Assembly: GCF_046845755.1 (NCBI RefSeq)
Contig: NZ_CP177357.1
Coordinates: 3,038,001-3,102,000 of the forward strand
Source of the DNA: Rubrivirga sp046845755
Lineage (GTDB): Bacteria > Bacteroidota > Rhodothermia > Rhodothermales > Rubricoccaceae
Direction of reading: 5' to 3'
Length of the DNA stretch: 64,000 nucleotides
The position numbers and the translations under genes are program-made. Below the pieces are notes generated by a model. The model saw only the letters and a program-made list of their open reading frames with translations, was not told the origin of the DNA and did not search any database. Below, piece after piece: positions 7,403-16,036 of the stretch (its first letter is position 1; each line of letters starts with the position of its first letter).

Positions 7403-9082
7403 ATGGAGATTCTCGACCCGCTCGCCGCCCCTCCGCCGCCCCCGGCCGCCAGCGGGCCGCCCTTCGAGGTCCTGCCCGGCGTCTTCGCCGACCCCGCCCT
7501 CGGCGTCCGCTGGACCGACCCCGCGCCCCGACCGCCGGCGGCCTCAAAGGCCGACGCCCCGGCCCCGCTGAAGGCGAACGGCGGCTTGGCTCCTTACGTC
7601 CCGAGCGCCAGCGCGCCGTGGGACCGGGCCCGCGCGCTGCACCTGTTGCGCCGCACCGGCTACGGCGCCCGCCCCGCCGCCGTCGACGCCGTGCTCGCGC
7701 TCGGCCCCGACGCGGCCGTCCAGGCGCTCGTCGACGGGGCCGCCAGCATCGGCGCGCTCGCGCCGCCCGCCTGGCACGACGACGCCCCGCCCGCGCCGCC
7801 GCCCAACAACGCCCCGCAAGCCGAGCAGGACGAGTACCGCCGGGTCCTGCAGGTCTACCTCGACGCCAACACGCAGTGGATCTACGAGATGGAGTGGCGC
7901 ACCATCACCGAGGGACTCGGCGGGACGGAGGCCGACGCACTCGCGGGCGCCGCCCGCGCCTTCCACGAGCGCTTGACCGTCGGCTGGCACGACCACTTCG
8001 TGGCCTCGGTCGAGGCCTACACCCTCGCGGGCTGGCTCAGCCGCTACTGGCGGACGCTGCAGCGCCACGCGCTCGGCGACTTCCGCGCCTTCGTGGCCGA
8101 AATCGGCACGTCGCCCGCCATGCTCGTCTACCTCAACGGCATCCAGAACCGCGTCGGCGCGCCGAACGAGAACTACGCGCGCGAGCTGATGGAGCTGTTC
8201 ACGATGGGCGCCGAGGCCAACGGCCAGCCCAATTACACCCAGCAGGACGTGGCCCAAGCCGCGCGGTGCCTCACCGGCTACACCGTCGACGTCTACGGCA
8301 CGCTCGAAGCCGTCTTCGTCCCCGCGTGGCACGACAACGGCATCAAGACCGTGCTCGGCCGGACGGGGAATTGGGGCCACGACGACCTCGTCCAGATCCT
8401 GTTCGACGAGCGCGCCAACGAGATCGCCACCTTCGTGGCCCGCAAGCTCTACCGCGACGTGGTCTACGACACGCCGAACGAGACCGTCGTGGCGCAGCTC
8501 GCGGGCGTCTTGCTGGCCAACGACTTCGCGCTCGCGCCCGCCGTCGCGGCGCTGCTCAAGAGCGCCCACTTTTTCGACGGCGACAGCATCGGCGCCCGCA
8601 TCAAGAGCCCGCTCGAGCACGTCCTCGGGGTCCACGCGGAGTCGGGCACGGGCGCGATCCCGGCGCTGCAGGACACCATCCGCGCCATCACCTTCGTGAC
8701 GGACCAGCGGCTGTTCTACCCGCCGAACGTCGCCGGCTGGCCCGGCCACCGCGACTGGCTCACGTCGAGCACGCTGCCGACGCGCTGGCTGTACACGAAC
8801 GCCATCCTGAGCGGCATCGAGGCGGTGCCCGAGGCGCTGCGCGGCGTCGCGCTCGCGCTGCCCAGCCCGTACGTCGCCCGCGACCTCGCGGTCGACTTCG
8901 CGACGCTGTGGCTCGGCACGGCCGTCGACCCGGCCGACACGCCGGCCGTCGACCGCCTGATCGGCGTCCTCCTCGGCGACATCCCCGAGTACGAGTGGGA
9001 CCCGACCGCGCCCGGCGCCGGCACCCGGCTGATGGGCCTGGCCCTCCACCTCGCCGTCCAGCCCGAGTACCAGCTGGCCTGA
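7403..9082 (+). CDS. DUF1800 domain-containing protein
   Basis: 559 residues. The family signatures are present: the early HLLRRTGYG motif (about residue 76), NENYARELMELFTMG (about 255-269) and the late YPPNVAGWPGHRDWL (about 438-452). DUF1800 proteins are nearly always encoded next to a DUF1501 protein, as here, and are believed to act outside the cytoplasm; their biochemical activity is unknown. No clear signal peptide is seen at this start, only a proline/alanine-rich N-terminal stretch. The DUF1501 partner begins 97 bases downstream, probably in the same transcript. Confidence 0.9.
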   Translation: MEILDPLAAPPPPPAASGPPFEVLPGVFADPALGVRWTDPAPRPPAASKADAPAPLKANGGLAPYVPSASAPWDRARALHLLRRTGYGARPAAVDAVLALGPDAAVQALVDGAASIGALAPPAWHDDAPPAPPPNNAPQAEQDEYRRVLQVYLDANTQWIYEMEWRTITEGLGGTEADALAGAARAFHERLTVGWHDHFVASVEAYTLAGWLSRYWRTLQRHALGDFRAFVAEIGTSPAMLVYLNGIQNRVGAPNENYARELMELFTMGAEANGQPNYTQQDVAQAARCLTGYTVDVYGTLEAVFVPAWHDNGIKTVLGRTGNWGHDDLVQILFDERANEIATFVARKLYRDVVYDTPNETVVAQLAGVLLANDFALAPAVAALLKSAHFFDGDSIGARIKSPLEHVLGVHAESGTGAIPALQDTIRAITFVTDQRLFYPPNVAGWPGHRDWLTSSTLPTRWLYTNAILSGIEAVPEALRGVALALPSPYVARDLAVDFATLWLGTAVDPADTPAVDRLIGVLLGDIPEYEWDPTAPGAGTRLMGLALHLAVQPEYQLA

Positions 9083-9114
9083 TGGGTGATGCGTGAGGAG
9101 TGATGCGTGATGGG
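9081..9114. repeat. GTGATGCGTGA-type short repeats between DUF1800 and DUF1501 genes
   Basis: The word GTGATGCGTGA occurs twice within 34 bases (flanked by GATGG), directly after the DUF1800 stop codon. The same word appears, also duplicated and as an inverted pair, in the gap between the efflux adaptor and RND genes at 23351-23425, so it is a dispersed intergenic word rather than chance. Confidence 0.5.
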
Positions 9115-9179
9115 TTTTCCCCTGTCGCCTCGCTCGTCCCAACCGCCCCCGTTTTCCGACCCCCGACCTCCGACCGGCC

Positions 9180-10790
9180 ATGTGTGACCACTCCCACGAC
9201 CGCGCGATCTCGCTCGACCACGGCGCCGCCCACGACCACGACCACGAGGCCTGGTCGCGGCGCCAGTTCATGTCGCGGCTCGGGCTGAGCGCCGTCGGCG
9301 CGTCCCTCGTCGGCGGCGTCGGGGCCGTCCCGGCCCGCGCGCTCGGGCGCACGTCCCTGCTCGACGCCGTCGGCCGCGCCGAAACCGACCGCGTGCTCGT
9401 GCTCGTCCAGCTCTCGGGCGGGAATGACGGCCTCAACACGGTCGTCCCGCTGACCAACGACCTGTACTACAACGCCCGCCCCGGGATCGCGCTGCGGAGC
9501 CAGGACACGTTTTCGCTCGACGGCGATACGGGCCTGCACAACGCGCTCTCGGGCTTGCAAAGCCGCTGGGGCGACGGCGAGCTGGCGGTCGTCCGCGCGG
9601 CGGGCTACCCCGACGCGAGCCTCTCCCACTTCCGCTCGACGGACCACTGGCTGACCGCCAGCGACGGGACCGGCGACCTCCCGACGACCGGCTGGGCCGG
9701 CCGCACGTTGGCTCTCGAGGCCGCGGGCGAGACCGAGCCCCCGTCGTCGCCGCCGGGCCTGCAGATCGGCACGGCCGCGCCCCTGCTGTTCCAGGGCGAC
9801 GGCACCGGCTACGGGACGGCGCTCTTCGACGTCGACCTCTTCTTGCAGATCGCGGCGGGCGGCGAGCCGTTCCCGACCGACGGCCTCCCCGACACGCCCG
9901 CGGGCGCCGAGCTGGGGTTCGTCCGCACGACGGCGAACGAGTCGTTCCGCTACCGCGACGCGATCGCCGAGGCCGCGCAGGCGGGCCGGAACGACGTCGC
10001 GTACCCCGGCGGGCGGTTCGGCGCCGAGCTCGCGGCGGTCGCCCAGATGATCAAGGGGCGGCTCGGCACGCGCGTCTACCTCGTCTCGCTCGGCTCCTTC
10101 GACACGCACGCGAACCAGCTCGGCTCTCACGCGAATCTGCTCCGCCAGCTCGGCGACGGGCTCGCGTCGTTCTTCGACGACCTCGGCGTCACCGGCGACG
10201 CCGACCGGGTGCTGGCGATGACGTTCTCGGAGTTCGGCCGCCGCGTCGAGCAGAACGGCTCGAACGGGACCGACCACGGCACGTCGGCGCCGCTCTTCCT
10301 GGCGGGCCCCGCCGTCGCGGGCGGGCTCCACGGCGACGCCCCCGACCTGGGCGCGCTCGACCCGGCCGGCAACCTGCGCTACACGACCGACTTCCGGCGC
10401 GTCTACGCGAGCCTGCTCACCGGCTGGTTCGGCCTCTCCGCCGACGAGGCCGCGTCCGTGCTCGGCGCCGCGTACGAGCCGCTGGGCCTGCTGGCGTCGC
10501 CCGTGTCGACGGGCACAAGCCCGGCGCTGGCGCTGGCGCTCGACCCGGTCCGCCCGAACCCGACGCGGGGGCTGGCGCGCGTCCGCTACCACGTCCCCGG
10601 TACCAGTCGCGCGCGCGTGTCGGTGTACGACGTGCTCGGCCGGCGCATTGCCCAGCTCGCCGACGGCGTGCACCGGGGCGGGGCGCACGAGGTGATCTGG
10701 GACGCGGGCGCGCTCCCGGCCGGCGCGTACGTGCTCCGCCTGGAGACGCCCGCCGGCCAGCGCTCTCAGACGGCGACCGTCGTGCGGTAG
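9180..10790 (+). CDS. DUF1501 domain-containing protein with Tat signal and T9SS sorting domain
   Basis: 536 residues. A His/Asp-rich leader (residues 3-23) precedes a twin-arginine signal (SRRQF at 26-30, then a hydrophobic stretch ending ARA). The DUF1501 core follows, with the LVQLSGGNDGLNTV motif and the FSEFGRRVEQNGSNGTDHG motif typical of this alkaline-phosphatase-superfamily-like group. Residues about 455-536 form a type A T9SS C-terminal sorting domain (PNPTRG, YDVLGRR, LPAGAYVLRLET). Predicted path: Tat export, then T9SS transport to the cell surface. It is partnered with the DUF1800 protein upstream; the substrate is unknown. Confidence 0.92.
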   Translation: MCDHSHDRAISLDHGAAHDHDHEAWSRRQFMSRLGLSAVGASLVGGVGAVPARALGRTSLLDAVGRAETDRVLVLVQLSGGNDGLNTVVPLTNDLYYNARPGIALRSQDTFSLDGDTGLHNALSGLQSRWGDGELAVVRAAGYPDASLSHFRSTDHWLTASDGTGDLPTTGWAGRTLALEAAGETEPPSSPPGLQIGTAAPLLFQGDGTGYGTALFDVDLFLQIAAGGEPFPTDGLPDTPAGAELGFVRTTANESFRYRDAIAEAAQAGRNDVAYPGGRFGAELAAVAQMIKGRLGTRVYLVSLGSFDTHANQLGSHANLLRQLGDGLASFFDDLGVTGDADRVLAMTFSEFGRRVEQNGSNGTDHGTSAPLFLAGPAVAGGLHGDAPDLGALDPAGNLRYTTDFRRVYASLLTGWFGLSADEAASVLGAAYEPLGLLASPVSTGTSPALALALDPVRPNPTRGLARVRYHVPGTSRARVSVYDVLGRRIAQLADGVHRGGAHEVIWDAGALPAGAYVLRLETPAGQRSQTATVVR

Positions 10791-10854
10791 ATTCGGGCCC
10801 CATTGCCCCTCAGGTGCGCGCCGCCGCGCCGCGCACTCGAGCCACCGCCGAGAC

Positions 10855-11253
10855 ATGTCCGACCCCGCCGAGATCGTTGGCCTCGAGCCCGACCCGCTCC
10901 ACGCCGTCGCCTACCTCTCGACCCCGACCGTCCCGTTCTCGGACCGCGACCTGTCGGACCTGCTCCTCGCCTCCCGCCACTGGAACGCGGCGAACGGGCT
11001 GACCGGCAAGCTGGTCGTGCTCGAGGACGACTCGGGAATCGTCCGGTTTGCCCAGTGGATCGAGGGGCCGCGCGCCGCGCTCGACGCCTGCATGGCGCGG
11101 ATCGCCGCCGACCCGCGCCACCGCGACATCGAGATCCGGCGTGAGGGGCCGGCCGCCAGCCGACGCTTCCCCGGCTGGGACATGGGCATCGAGCCGGTCC
11201 CGGAGGCCACGTTCGAGGACGCCTCCACCGACCTCGCGGGATCCCCCCGGTAG
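10855..11253 (+). CDS. BLUF domain photoreceptor protein 1
   Basis: 132 residues, essentially a lone BLUF (blue-light, FAD-binding) domain. The expected flavin-contact residues can be placed: Tyr20, Asn44 (spaced 24 apart as in AppA and Slr1694), Gln67 in FAQWIEG and Trp108 in FPGWDMG. Between Asn44 and Gln67 there are five more residues than in the classical proteins (in LVVLEDDSGIVRFAQ), so the hairpin carrying the glutamine is longer. No output domain is fused, so signalling would go through a partner. A paralogue with the same insertion follows 50 bases downstream. Confidence 0.85.
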   Translation: MSDPAEIVGLEPDPLHAVAYLSTPTVPFSDRDLSDLLLASRHWNAANGLTGKLVVLEDDSGIVRFAQWIEGPRAALDACMARIAADPRHRDIEIRREGPAASRRFPGWDMGIEPVPEATFEDASTDLAGSPR

Positions 11254-11303
11254 GCGGTGCAGGTCCGGCGGCGTATCGTGAGGGGGCATTCCCCTCCCGC
11301 CTC

Positions 11304-11684
11304 GTGATCACCGCTGTCGGCTACGAAGACCCCACCCTCCGCACCTTCGGGTACATCTCCGACCCGAGCGCCGAGTTCTCGGACCGCGACCTGTCGGACC
11401 TGCTGCTCTCGGCCCGGCGCTTCAACGCGCGCCACGACGTGACGGGGAAGTTGGTGGTGCTGGAGGAGGCCACCGGCATCGTCCGGTTCGCTCAAGTCAT
11501 CGAGGGGCCGGCCGAGAGCATCGCCGTCGTCACCGCGCGGATCAAGTCGGACCCGCGCCACGAGAGCCTCCAGGTGGTCCTCCACGGCGACATTGAGGGC
11601 CGACGGTTTGCGGGCTGGGACATGGCCATCGCCCGCGTCGAGGGCGAGGTGTTCGAGACCGAGGCCGAGGTGCTGTTCAGCTAA
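11304..11684 (+). CDS. BLUF domain photoreceptor protein 2
   Basis: 126 residues from a GTG start, a paralogue of the preceding protein (shared EFSDRDLSDLLL-type helix, TGKLVVLE strand, GWDM end). Flavin-contact residues map to Tyr17, Asn41, Gln64 and Trp105, and the five-residue insertion before the glutamine is kept. The two genes are in one orientation 50 bases apart and likely co-transcribed, suggesting gene duplication with possible heterodimers. It has no fused effector domain. GTG is chosen because no upstream ATG exists in frame. Confidence 0.83.
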   Translation: MITAVGYEDPTLRTFGYISDPSAEFSDRDLSDLLLSARRFNARHDVTGKLVVLEEATGIVRFAQVIEGPAESIAVVTARIKSDPRHESLQVVLHGDIEGRRFAGWDMAIARVEGEVFETEAEVLFS

Positions 11685-11730
11685 CGTTCGGGGCTGGCGC
11701 GAGCCCACCGGCTGGCGCACGCCGGTCGCC

Positions 11731-13386
11731 TCAGTCCGCGATCTCCCGCAGCTCCGTCGCCAGCCGCTCGGCGATGGCGCGCCAGTCGAACCGGGCCTCG
11801 GCCTCCCGGCGGAGCTCGGGCGCGAATCGGCGGGGCTCGTCGAGCGCCGCGACCAGCCGGTCGGCGAGGTCGGGGATTCGATGCTCGGCCTCAGGACGCG
11901 TCGTGAGGAGGTCGCGAGCGGCCTCGGGCAGGCCGGCCGCGAGCGTGCGCAGGCTGTCGCCCATCCCGCCCACGTCCGGCCCCACCGGCAGCACGCCCGC
12001 CGCCGCGCTCTCGGGCACCACGAGCGGGCTCGCCTCGCGGACGACCGACGGGAACGCGCCCGCATCCGCGAGCCCGTAAAAGGGGCCGAGGGCGTCGTGA
12101 TCCAGGAACCCAGTAAACACGACGGAGCCGGGCGTCAGCACGCGCTGGGCGGTCGCGATGTAGTCGTCGAAGGTGCCGGCGGCGTCCAAGCCGTCGAGAA
12201 AGGCCTGTCCGGCGAAGAGCGGGTCGGCGTCGAGCCCGCCGTCGCCCTCCAGCGCGCCCCCCAGGCGGACGAGCTGGCGCACCAAGTCGCCCCGGCCCGA
12301 CGCCAGCGCCAGCGCGAGCGCCTCCAGCCCCTCGCGCAAGCCGCCCGTCCCGGCGACCATCGCGACGGCCTCGGGGTGGCGTTCCGCCACGAGCGGGAGC
12401 GCCAGGATCAGATCCGCCGGCCCCTTCGCGCCGATCAAGCGGCCCACATACGCGACCGTCTTGGCGGGCCAGTCGACCGCGCGCAGCCGGGCCTCGACAT
12501 CGGCGTCGGGCGCGGAGCGGGGGTAGTCGGCCCGGAGCGCCGCCAGCAGGTCGGCGTCGGCCGGACTCTCGGGGAGCGCCGCCAGCCGCTCGGCGAGCGC
12601 GTCGGTCGCCCCGGCCGGGCGGCCCCGCTCGACGCCGTCGACCACGCCCGCGATCACGTCGACGGTCGCCGGGCGGTCGGCCCGGTCGACGAGTTCGAAG
12701 ATGGACGTGTCCGTCCCGACCGGCATCCGCCCCAGCTTGGCCTCGACGCCGGGCACGGCCCCGAACACGTCGCGCACGCGGCCCTCCATCTCGCCGTTGA
12801 GCGCGAACACGCGCGCGGCGCCGGCCAGCGCCCCCTCCGCCAGCCGCTGCGACCGCGCCTCCTTTTTGACGACGTACTCGATGGCGCTCCCGTGCGGCAG
12901 CACGGCGTACGGGGCGCCCCCCTCCTCGCGCGCCCGGTGCGCCGCGACCGCCATCAGCACGGTGTGGTTGACCACCCACGCCGCGATCCCTTCCGCCTCA
13001 GCGACGGCCCGCAGCACGCGCGCGTTGCGCACCAGATAGCCCTCCACGTCGTCGTCGTCGAGGTCCGGGATGTAGCGGACGTAGTCGGACGGCGTACTCG
13101 GGCGGACGTACGTCGGCAGCACGTCGAGTGACGGGCGGTGCAGCACGACGCGGCCTGGCACGTCGGTCTCGCGGTCGAACAGCACCTCGGGGGTCCCGTC
13201 GGCGTCGTAGGCGATGGCCTTGGCGATAAAGGCGTACCGCTCGGGCCGGCTCTCCTGGCAGACCGCGTGGACGGTGTGCCCGCCCTGCGCCAGCGCCCGC
13301 AGGATGGCCCGGGTCCAGAGATTCGAGCCGGCGCCCGCGAGTCCATAGCCGTGGACGACGCCGAGGGGGAGAGAGGGGTGCGGCAT
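11731..13386 (-). CDS. Glycosyltransferase family 4-like protein
   Basis: About 551 residues from the ATG at 13386, which directly precedes the N-terminal strand and glycine loop (GVVHGYGLAGAGSN) typical of GT-B enzymes. The C-terminal nucleotide-sugar half contains TVAYVGRLIGAKGPADLI, the GT4 phosphate-binding segment, and later EASPLVVPESAAAGVLPV, the E-x7-E region of retaining GT4 enzymes. It would transfer a sugar from a nucleotide donor during polysaccharide or glycoconjugate synthesis; donor and acceptor cannot be read. It is divergent from a sugar nucleotidyltransferase gene and may share its regulatory region. Confidence 0.85.
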   Translation of the reverse strand: MPHPSLPLGVVHGYGLAGAGSNLWTRAILRALAQGGHTVHAVCQESRPERYAFIAKAIAYDADGTPEVLFDRETDVPGRVVLHRPSLDVLPTYVRPSTPSDYVRYIPDLDDDDVEGYLVRNARVLRAVAEAEGIAAWVVNHTVLMAVAAHRAREEGGAPYAVLPHGSAIEYVVKKEARSQRLAEGALAGAARVFALNGEMEGRVRDVFGAVPGVEAKLGRMPVGTDTSIFELVDRADRPATVDVIAGVVDGVERGRPAGATDALAERLAALPESPADADLLAALRADYPRSAPDADVEARLRAVDWPAKTVAYVGRLIGAKGPADLILALPLVAERHPEAVAMVAGTGGLREGLEALALALASGRGDLVRQLVRLGGALEGDGGLDADPLFAGQAFLDGLDAAGTFDDYIATAQRVLTPGSVVFTGFLDHDALGPFYGLADAGAFPSVVREASPLVVPESAAAGVLPVGPDVGGMGDSLRTLAAGLPEAARDLLTTRPEAEHRIPDLADRLVAALDEPRRFAPELRREAEARFDWRAIAERLATELREIAD

Positions 13387-13490
13387 GGAGGGAGAGGGGG
13401 ATGAGGGGACAGGCTGAACCGCCCCGCCCCCCACCGGTTCTGTCCATGCCTCTCCTCCCTCTCCCCTCCCGCATCCCTACCCCCTCCTCC
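13387..13490. other. Divergent intergenic region with purine-rich and pyrimidine-rich arms
   Basis: The gap between the glycosyltransferase and nucleotidyltransferase genes starts purine-rich (GGAGGGAGAGGGGGATGAGG) and ends pyrimidine-rich (CTCTCCTCCCTCTCCCCTCC), so the arms can partly pair. Similar arms occur at 15890-16036, 32190-32326 and 59028-59115. Both promoters must lie here, but no clear -35/-10 elements are visible. Confidence 0.4.
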
Positions 13491-14261
13491 ATGGACGCCA
13501 TGATCCTCGCGGCCGGCTTCGGCACGCGCCTCCGCCCGATTACGAACCACACGCCCAAGCCGCTCGTCGAGGTCGACGGGGTCCCGATGCTGGAGCGCGT
13601 GGCGCGGCGCCTCATCGCCGCCGGGGCCGACCGGATCCTGGTCAACGTCTCGCACCTGTCGGACCAGGTCGAGGCCTACGTCGCCGACGTCGACTGGCAA
13701 ACGCCCGACGGCGAGGCCGTCGAGGTCGTGGTCAGCGACGAGCCGGATGGGCCGCTGGAGACGGGCGGCGGCATCAAAAAGGCCGCCGACTTTTTCCGCC
13801 GCGACGCGCCGTTCCTGGTCCACAACGCCGACATCCTGACGGACGTGGACCTGGCCGCCCTCTTCGCCGCCCAGCGCGACGCGACCGACGGCCGGGTCGC
13901 CACGCTCGCGGTCGCCGAGGCCAAGACGGACCGGGCGCTGCTCTTCGACGACGGCGGGCTGGCCGGCTACACGCTCGACGGCGGCGAGCCCAAGCCCATG
14001 CGCGACGCCGACGGCGAGGGCCGCATGGTCGACTTCTGCGGCGTCCAGGCGTGTGGCCCGGCGCTCCTCGACGCCGTGCTCGCGCGCGACGAGGTCAAGT
14101 TTTCCGTGATGGACGTCTACCTCGCCCAGGCGCGCGACGGCGGCCGCGTGGCCGCCTTCGACGGGACCGACGCGACGCCGAATCGCTTTCTCGACATGGG
14201 CACGCTGGAGCGCCTGGAGATTGCCAACGAGGTCGTCGCCGGCGGCGACTTCGACGGGTAG
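13491..14261 (+). CDS. Sugar-phosphate nucleotidyltransferase (MurU/RmlA-like)
   Basis: 256 residues with the N-terminal signature LAAGFGTRLRPITNHTPKPL, which binds the NTP, and a metal-binding acidic site at HNADILTDVD. The length (no C-terminal hexapeptide repeats) fits small single-domain enzymes such as MurNAc-1-phosphate uridylyltransferase (MurU) or alpha-D-Man/GDP-heptose nucleotidyltransferases. An Mpl ligase for cell-wall recycling is encoded elsewhere in the window (32327), which makes a MurU-like role attractive but unproven. The ATG at 13491 is chosen because it directly precedes the DAMILAAGFG strand. Confidence 0.82.
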   Translation: MDAMILAAGFGTRLRPITNHTPKPLVEVDGVPMLERVARRLIAAGADRILVNVSHLSDQVEAYVADVDWQTPDGEAVEVVVSDEPDGPLETGGGIKKAADFFRRDAPFLVHNADILTDVDLAALFAAQRDATDGRVATLAVAEAKTDRALLFDDGGLAGYTLDGGEPKPMRDADGEGRMVDFCGVQACGPALLDAVLARDEVKFSVMDVYLAQARDGGRVAAFDGTDATPNRFLDMGTLERLEIANEVVAGGDFDG

Positions 14262-14350
14262 CCAGGCGCAGAGGGATACGGGACGACGCGCGCGAGCCCT
14301 CGGCCCATCCCTCCATCCCGGATGCCCCATCCCTCCACCGCAGAGGCCCG

Positions 14351-15385
14351 CTACTTGATCGACACCTTCGAGAGCGGCGTCGCCCCCTCCGTACGGATCT
14401 TGCGGATCTGCTCGGCCGTCGCCAGCACGATCAGCGTGTCGCCCTCGGCGAGCGCGAGGCGGGCGTCGGGGTTGAACTGCCACTCGCCCGTCGCCGAGCG
14501 GAGCACGCCGACCACGATCGCCTGGAAGTGACGCCGAAAGTCGACCTCGGACAGCGAGCGGCCGTCGAGCAGGCTCCCGGCCTCGACCGTCACTTCTTCC
14601 AGGTCGAAGTCGAGCGCGTCGACGCCCAGCACCTTCTCCATAAAGCGGTCGACGCGGGGGCGCAGGATGGTCTGCGCGATGCGGTCGGCGCCGATCTCGA
14701 GCGGCGAGATCACCTTGTTGACCCCGGCGCGGACCAGCTTGCGCTGCGAGGTCTGCTCGTTCGTCCGGGCCACGATAAACAGGTCGCGCCCGTCCATCAG
14801 CTCGCGCGCGGTCAGCGCCACGAACACGTTCGCGGCGTCCTGGGGGAGGACGAGGACGAGCCCAGCCGCGCGCTCGAGCCCGGCCGCCTGCAACGTCGTC
14901 TCCTCCTCGGCGTCGTCCTGGACGTAGGGGAAGCCCTCGGCGTCGAGCTGCTCGGCCCGGTCGTCGCGGCGGTCGACGACCACGAAGTCGCGCCCGGCGG
15001 CGACCAGGTCGCGCGCGATGCGCTGGCCGAGCCGGCCGTACCCGGCGATGACGTAGTGGCCGGACAGGTTGTCGATCCGTCGTTGCATGGCTCGCTGGCG
15101 GAGGGCGTCGGTCGTGACCAGGATCTGGACGACGCGGGAGGCGATGGTGGCGAACGTACCGATGCCCACGAACGCGAGCGCGGCCGTAAAGACGCGGCCG
15201 GCGTCGCTCAGCGGCTGGACCTCGCCGAACCCGATCGTCGTCAGCGTGATGGCCGTCATGTAGAAGGCGTCCATCGGCGACCACCCCTCGATCCCGATGT
15301 AGCCGAGCGTGCCTAGGCCGAGCAGCGCCGCGACGGCGAGCGTCCCCAGGACGATCTCGCGCAGGGCGCCGGTCCGCGCGCCCAC
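14351..15385 (-). CDS. TrkA/Kch-type potassium channel with RCK domain
   Basis: 344 residues from a GTG start. Two membrane helices (about 9-32 and 60-85) flank a pore loop with a selectivity filter TTIGFGE (residues 49-55). An RCK-N/TrkA-N Rossmann domain follows (YVIAGYGRLGQRIARDL, then VVVDRR), and a TrkA-C domain (RFMEKVLGV...EGDTLIVLA) closes the protein. It should form a tetrameric, ligand-gated K+ channel in the inner membrane. Its start overlaps the stop of the preceding gene by one base (TAGTG), implying translational coupling. The GTG is supported by that overlap and by the immediate start of the first helix. Confidence 0.88.
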   Translation of the reverse strand: MGARTGALREIVLGTLAVAALLGLGTLGYIGIEGWSPMDAFYMTAITLTTIGFGEVQPLSDAGRVFTAALAFVGIGTFATIASRVVQILVTTDALRQRAMQRRIDNLSGHYVIAGYGRLGQRIARDLVAAGRDFVVVDRRDDRAEQLDAEGFPYVQDDAEEETTLQAAGLERAAGLVLVLPQDAANVFVALTARELMDGRDLFIVARTNEQTSQRKLVRAGVNKVISPLEIGADRIAQTILRPRVDRFMEKVLGVDALDFDLEEVTVEAGSLLDGRSLSEVDFRRHFQAIVVGVLRSATGEWQFNPDARLALAEGDTLIVLATAEQIRKIRTEGATPLSKVSIK

Positions 15386-15876
15386 TAGAGCCCGAACGCC
15401 TGGGCCGCCCACGTCTCGCCCGCGGGCCGCGCCACGCCGTGCGCCCGCAGCTCGCCGAGCGTCGCCGCCGTCACGTCGAGCACGACGGTCTCGGCGCCGG
15501 CCTCGCCCGCCTTCACCAGGCGCCGGAAGGCGGGGCGCGGGACGTGCTGCCAGGCGCCCTCGCCGTCGCGAAACGCCACGCCGAGCGCGGGCGCGAGCGC
15601 CAGCCCGTGCGCCGCGAGCGCCTCGGCGACCGCCCGCTCCATCGCGTCGATCCCGCACCCGGAGACGCCCGCGTTGAGGTCGGCCTCGGAGATCACCGCC
15701 GCGACCGCCAGCACGCGGTCGGCCAGCACCGCCGCCTGGGCGCGGACGGGGCGGCCGTGGCTCTGCCACGAGGGGAGCCAGCCGGCGAGCGGCGCCAGCA
15801 CGGCGTCGGGGTCGGCGGGGGCGCGGTCGAGGGGGAAGAGCCAGACGCGCGCGGCGTCGGGGAGGGCGTCGAACAT
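15385..15876 (-). CDS. Bacteroidota conserved protein of the 'ABC transporter ATPase' (misnamed) family
   Basis: 163 residues, soluble. It carries the RVWLFPLDR start, the central W..HG segment (SWQSHGRPVRA), and the SGCGIDAMERAV motif that characterise a small conserved family of Bacteroidota, often database-labelled 'ABC transporter ATPase' although it has no Walker motifs. The cysteine in SGC and the following Asp are the best candidates for a functional site. It is coupled to the potassium-channel gene by a one-base overlap. Function unknown. Confidence 0.7.
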   Translation of the reverse strand: MFDALPDAARVWLFPLDRAPADPDAVLAPLAGWLPSWQSHGRPVRAQAAVLADRVLAVAAVISEADLNAGVSGCGIDAMERAVAEALAAHGLALAPALGVAFRDGEGAWQHVPRPAFRRLVKAGEAGAETVVLDVTAATLGELRAHGVARPAGETWAAQAFGL

Positions 15877-15889
15877 GGCTAGAGGATAC

Positions 15890-16036
15890 GCCGGGGGCCC
15901 TCGGAGGCTCGCCCTCCGGGCTAGGAGAAGAGGAGAGGACGAGCAGAGGAGAAGAGGCCGGGAGAAGACGAGGCACGGCGGCCCAGCGCGCCGCGCCTTC
16001 TCCTCCCCTCCTCTACTCGTCGTCTCCTCCGTCCTC
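15890..16036. repeat. Purine-rich/pyrimidine-rich intergenic arms
   Basis: AGGAGAAGAGGAGAGGACGA and GAGGAGAAGAGG words are followed about 60 bases later by CTTCTCCTCCCCTCCTCTAC and CGTCTCCTCCGTCCTCTC. The two halves are near complements and could pair into a long imperfect hairpin. A closely similar arrangement sits at 32190-32326. It is not a coding sequence; its origin is unclear. Confidence 0.45.

Noticed and set aside
15386..15976. Extension of the potassium channel to 541 residues
   Set aside because: The added part is Arg/Pro-rich shadow sequence of the gene at 15385-15876; the GTG at 15385 is coupled to that gene's stop.
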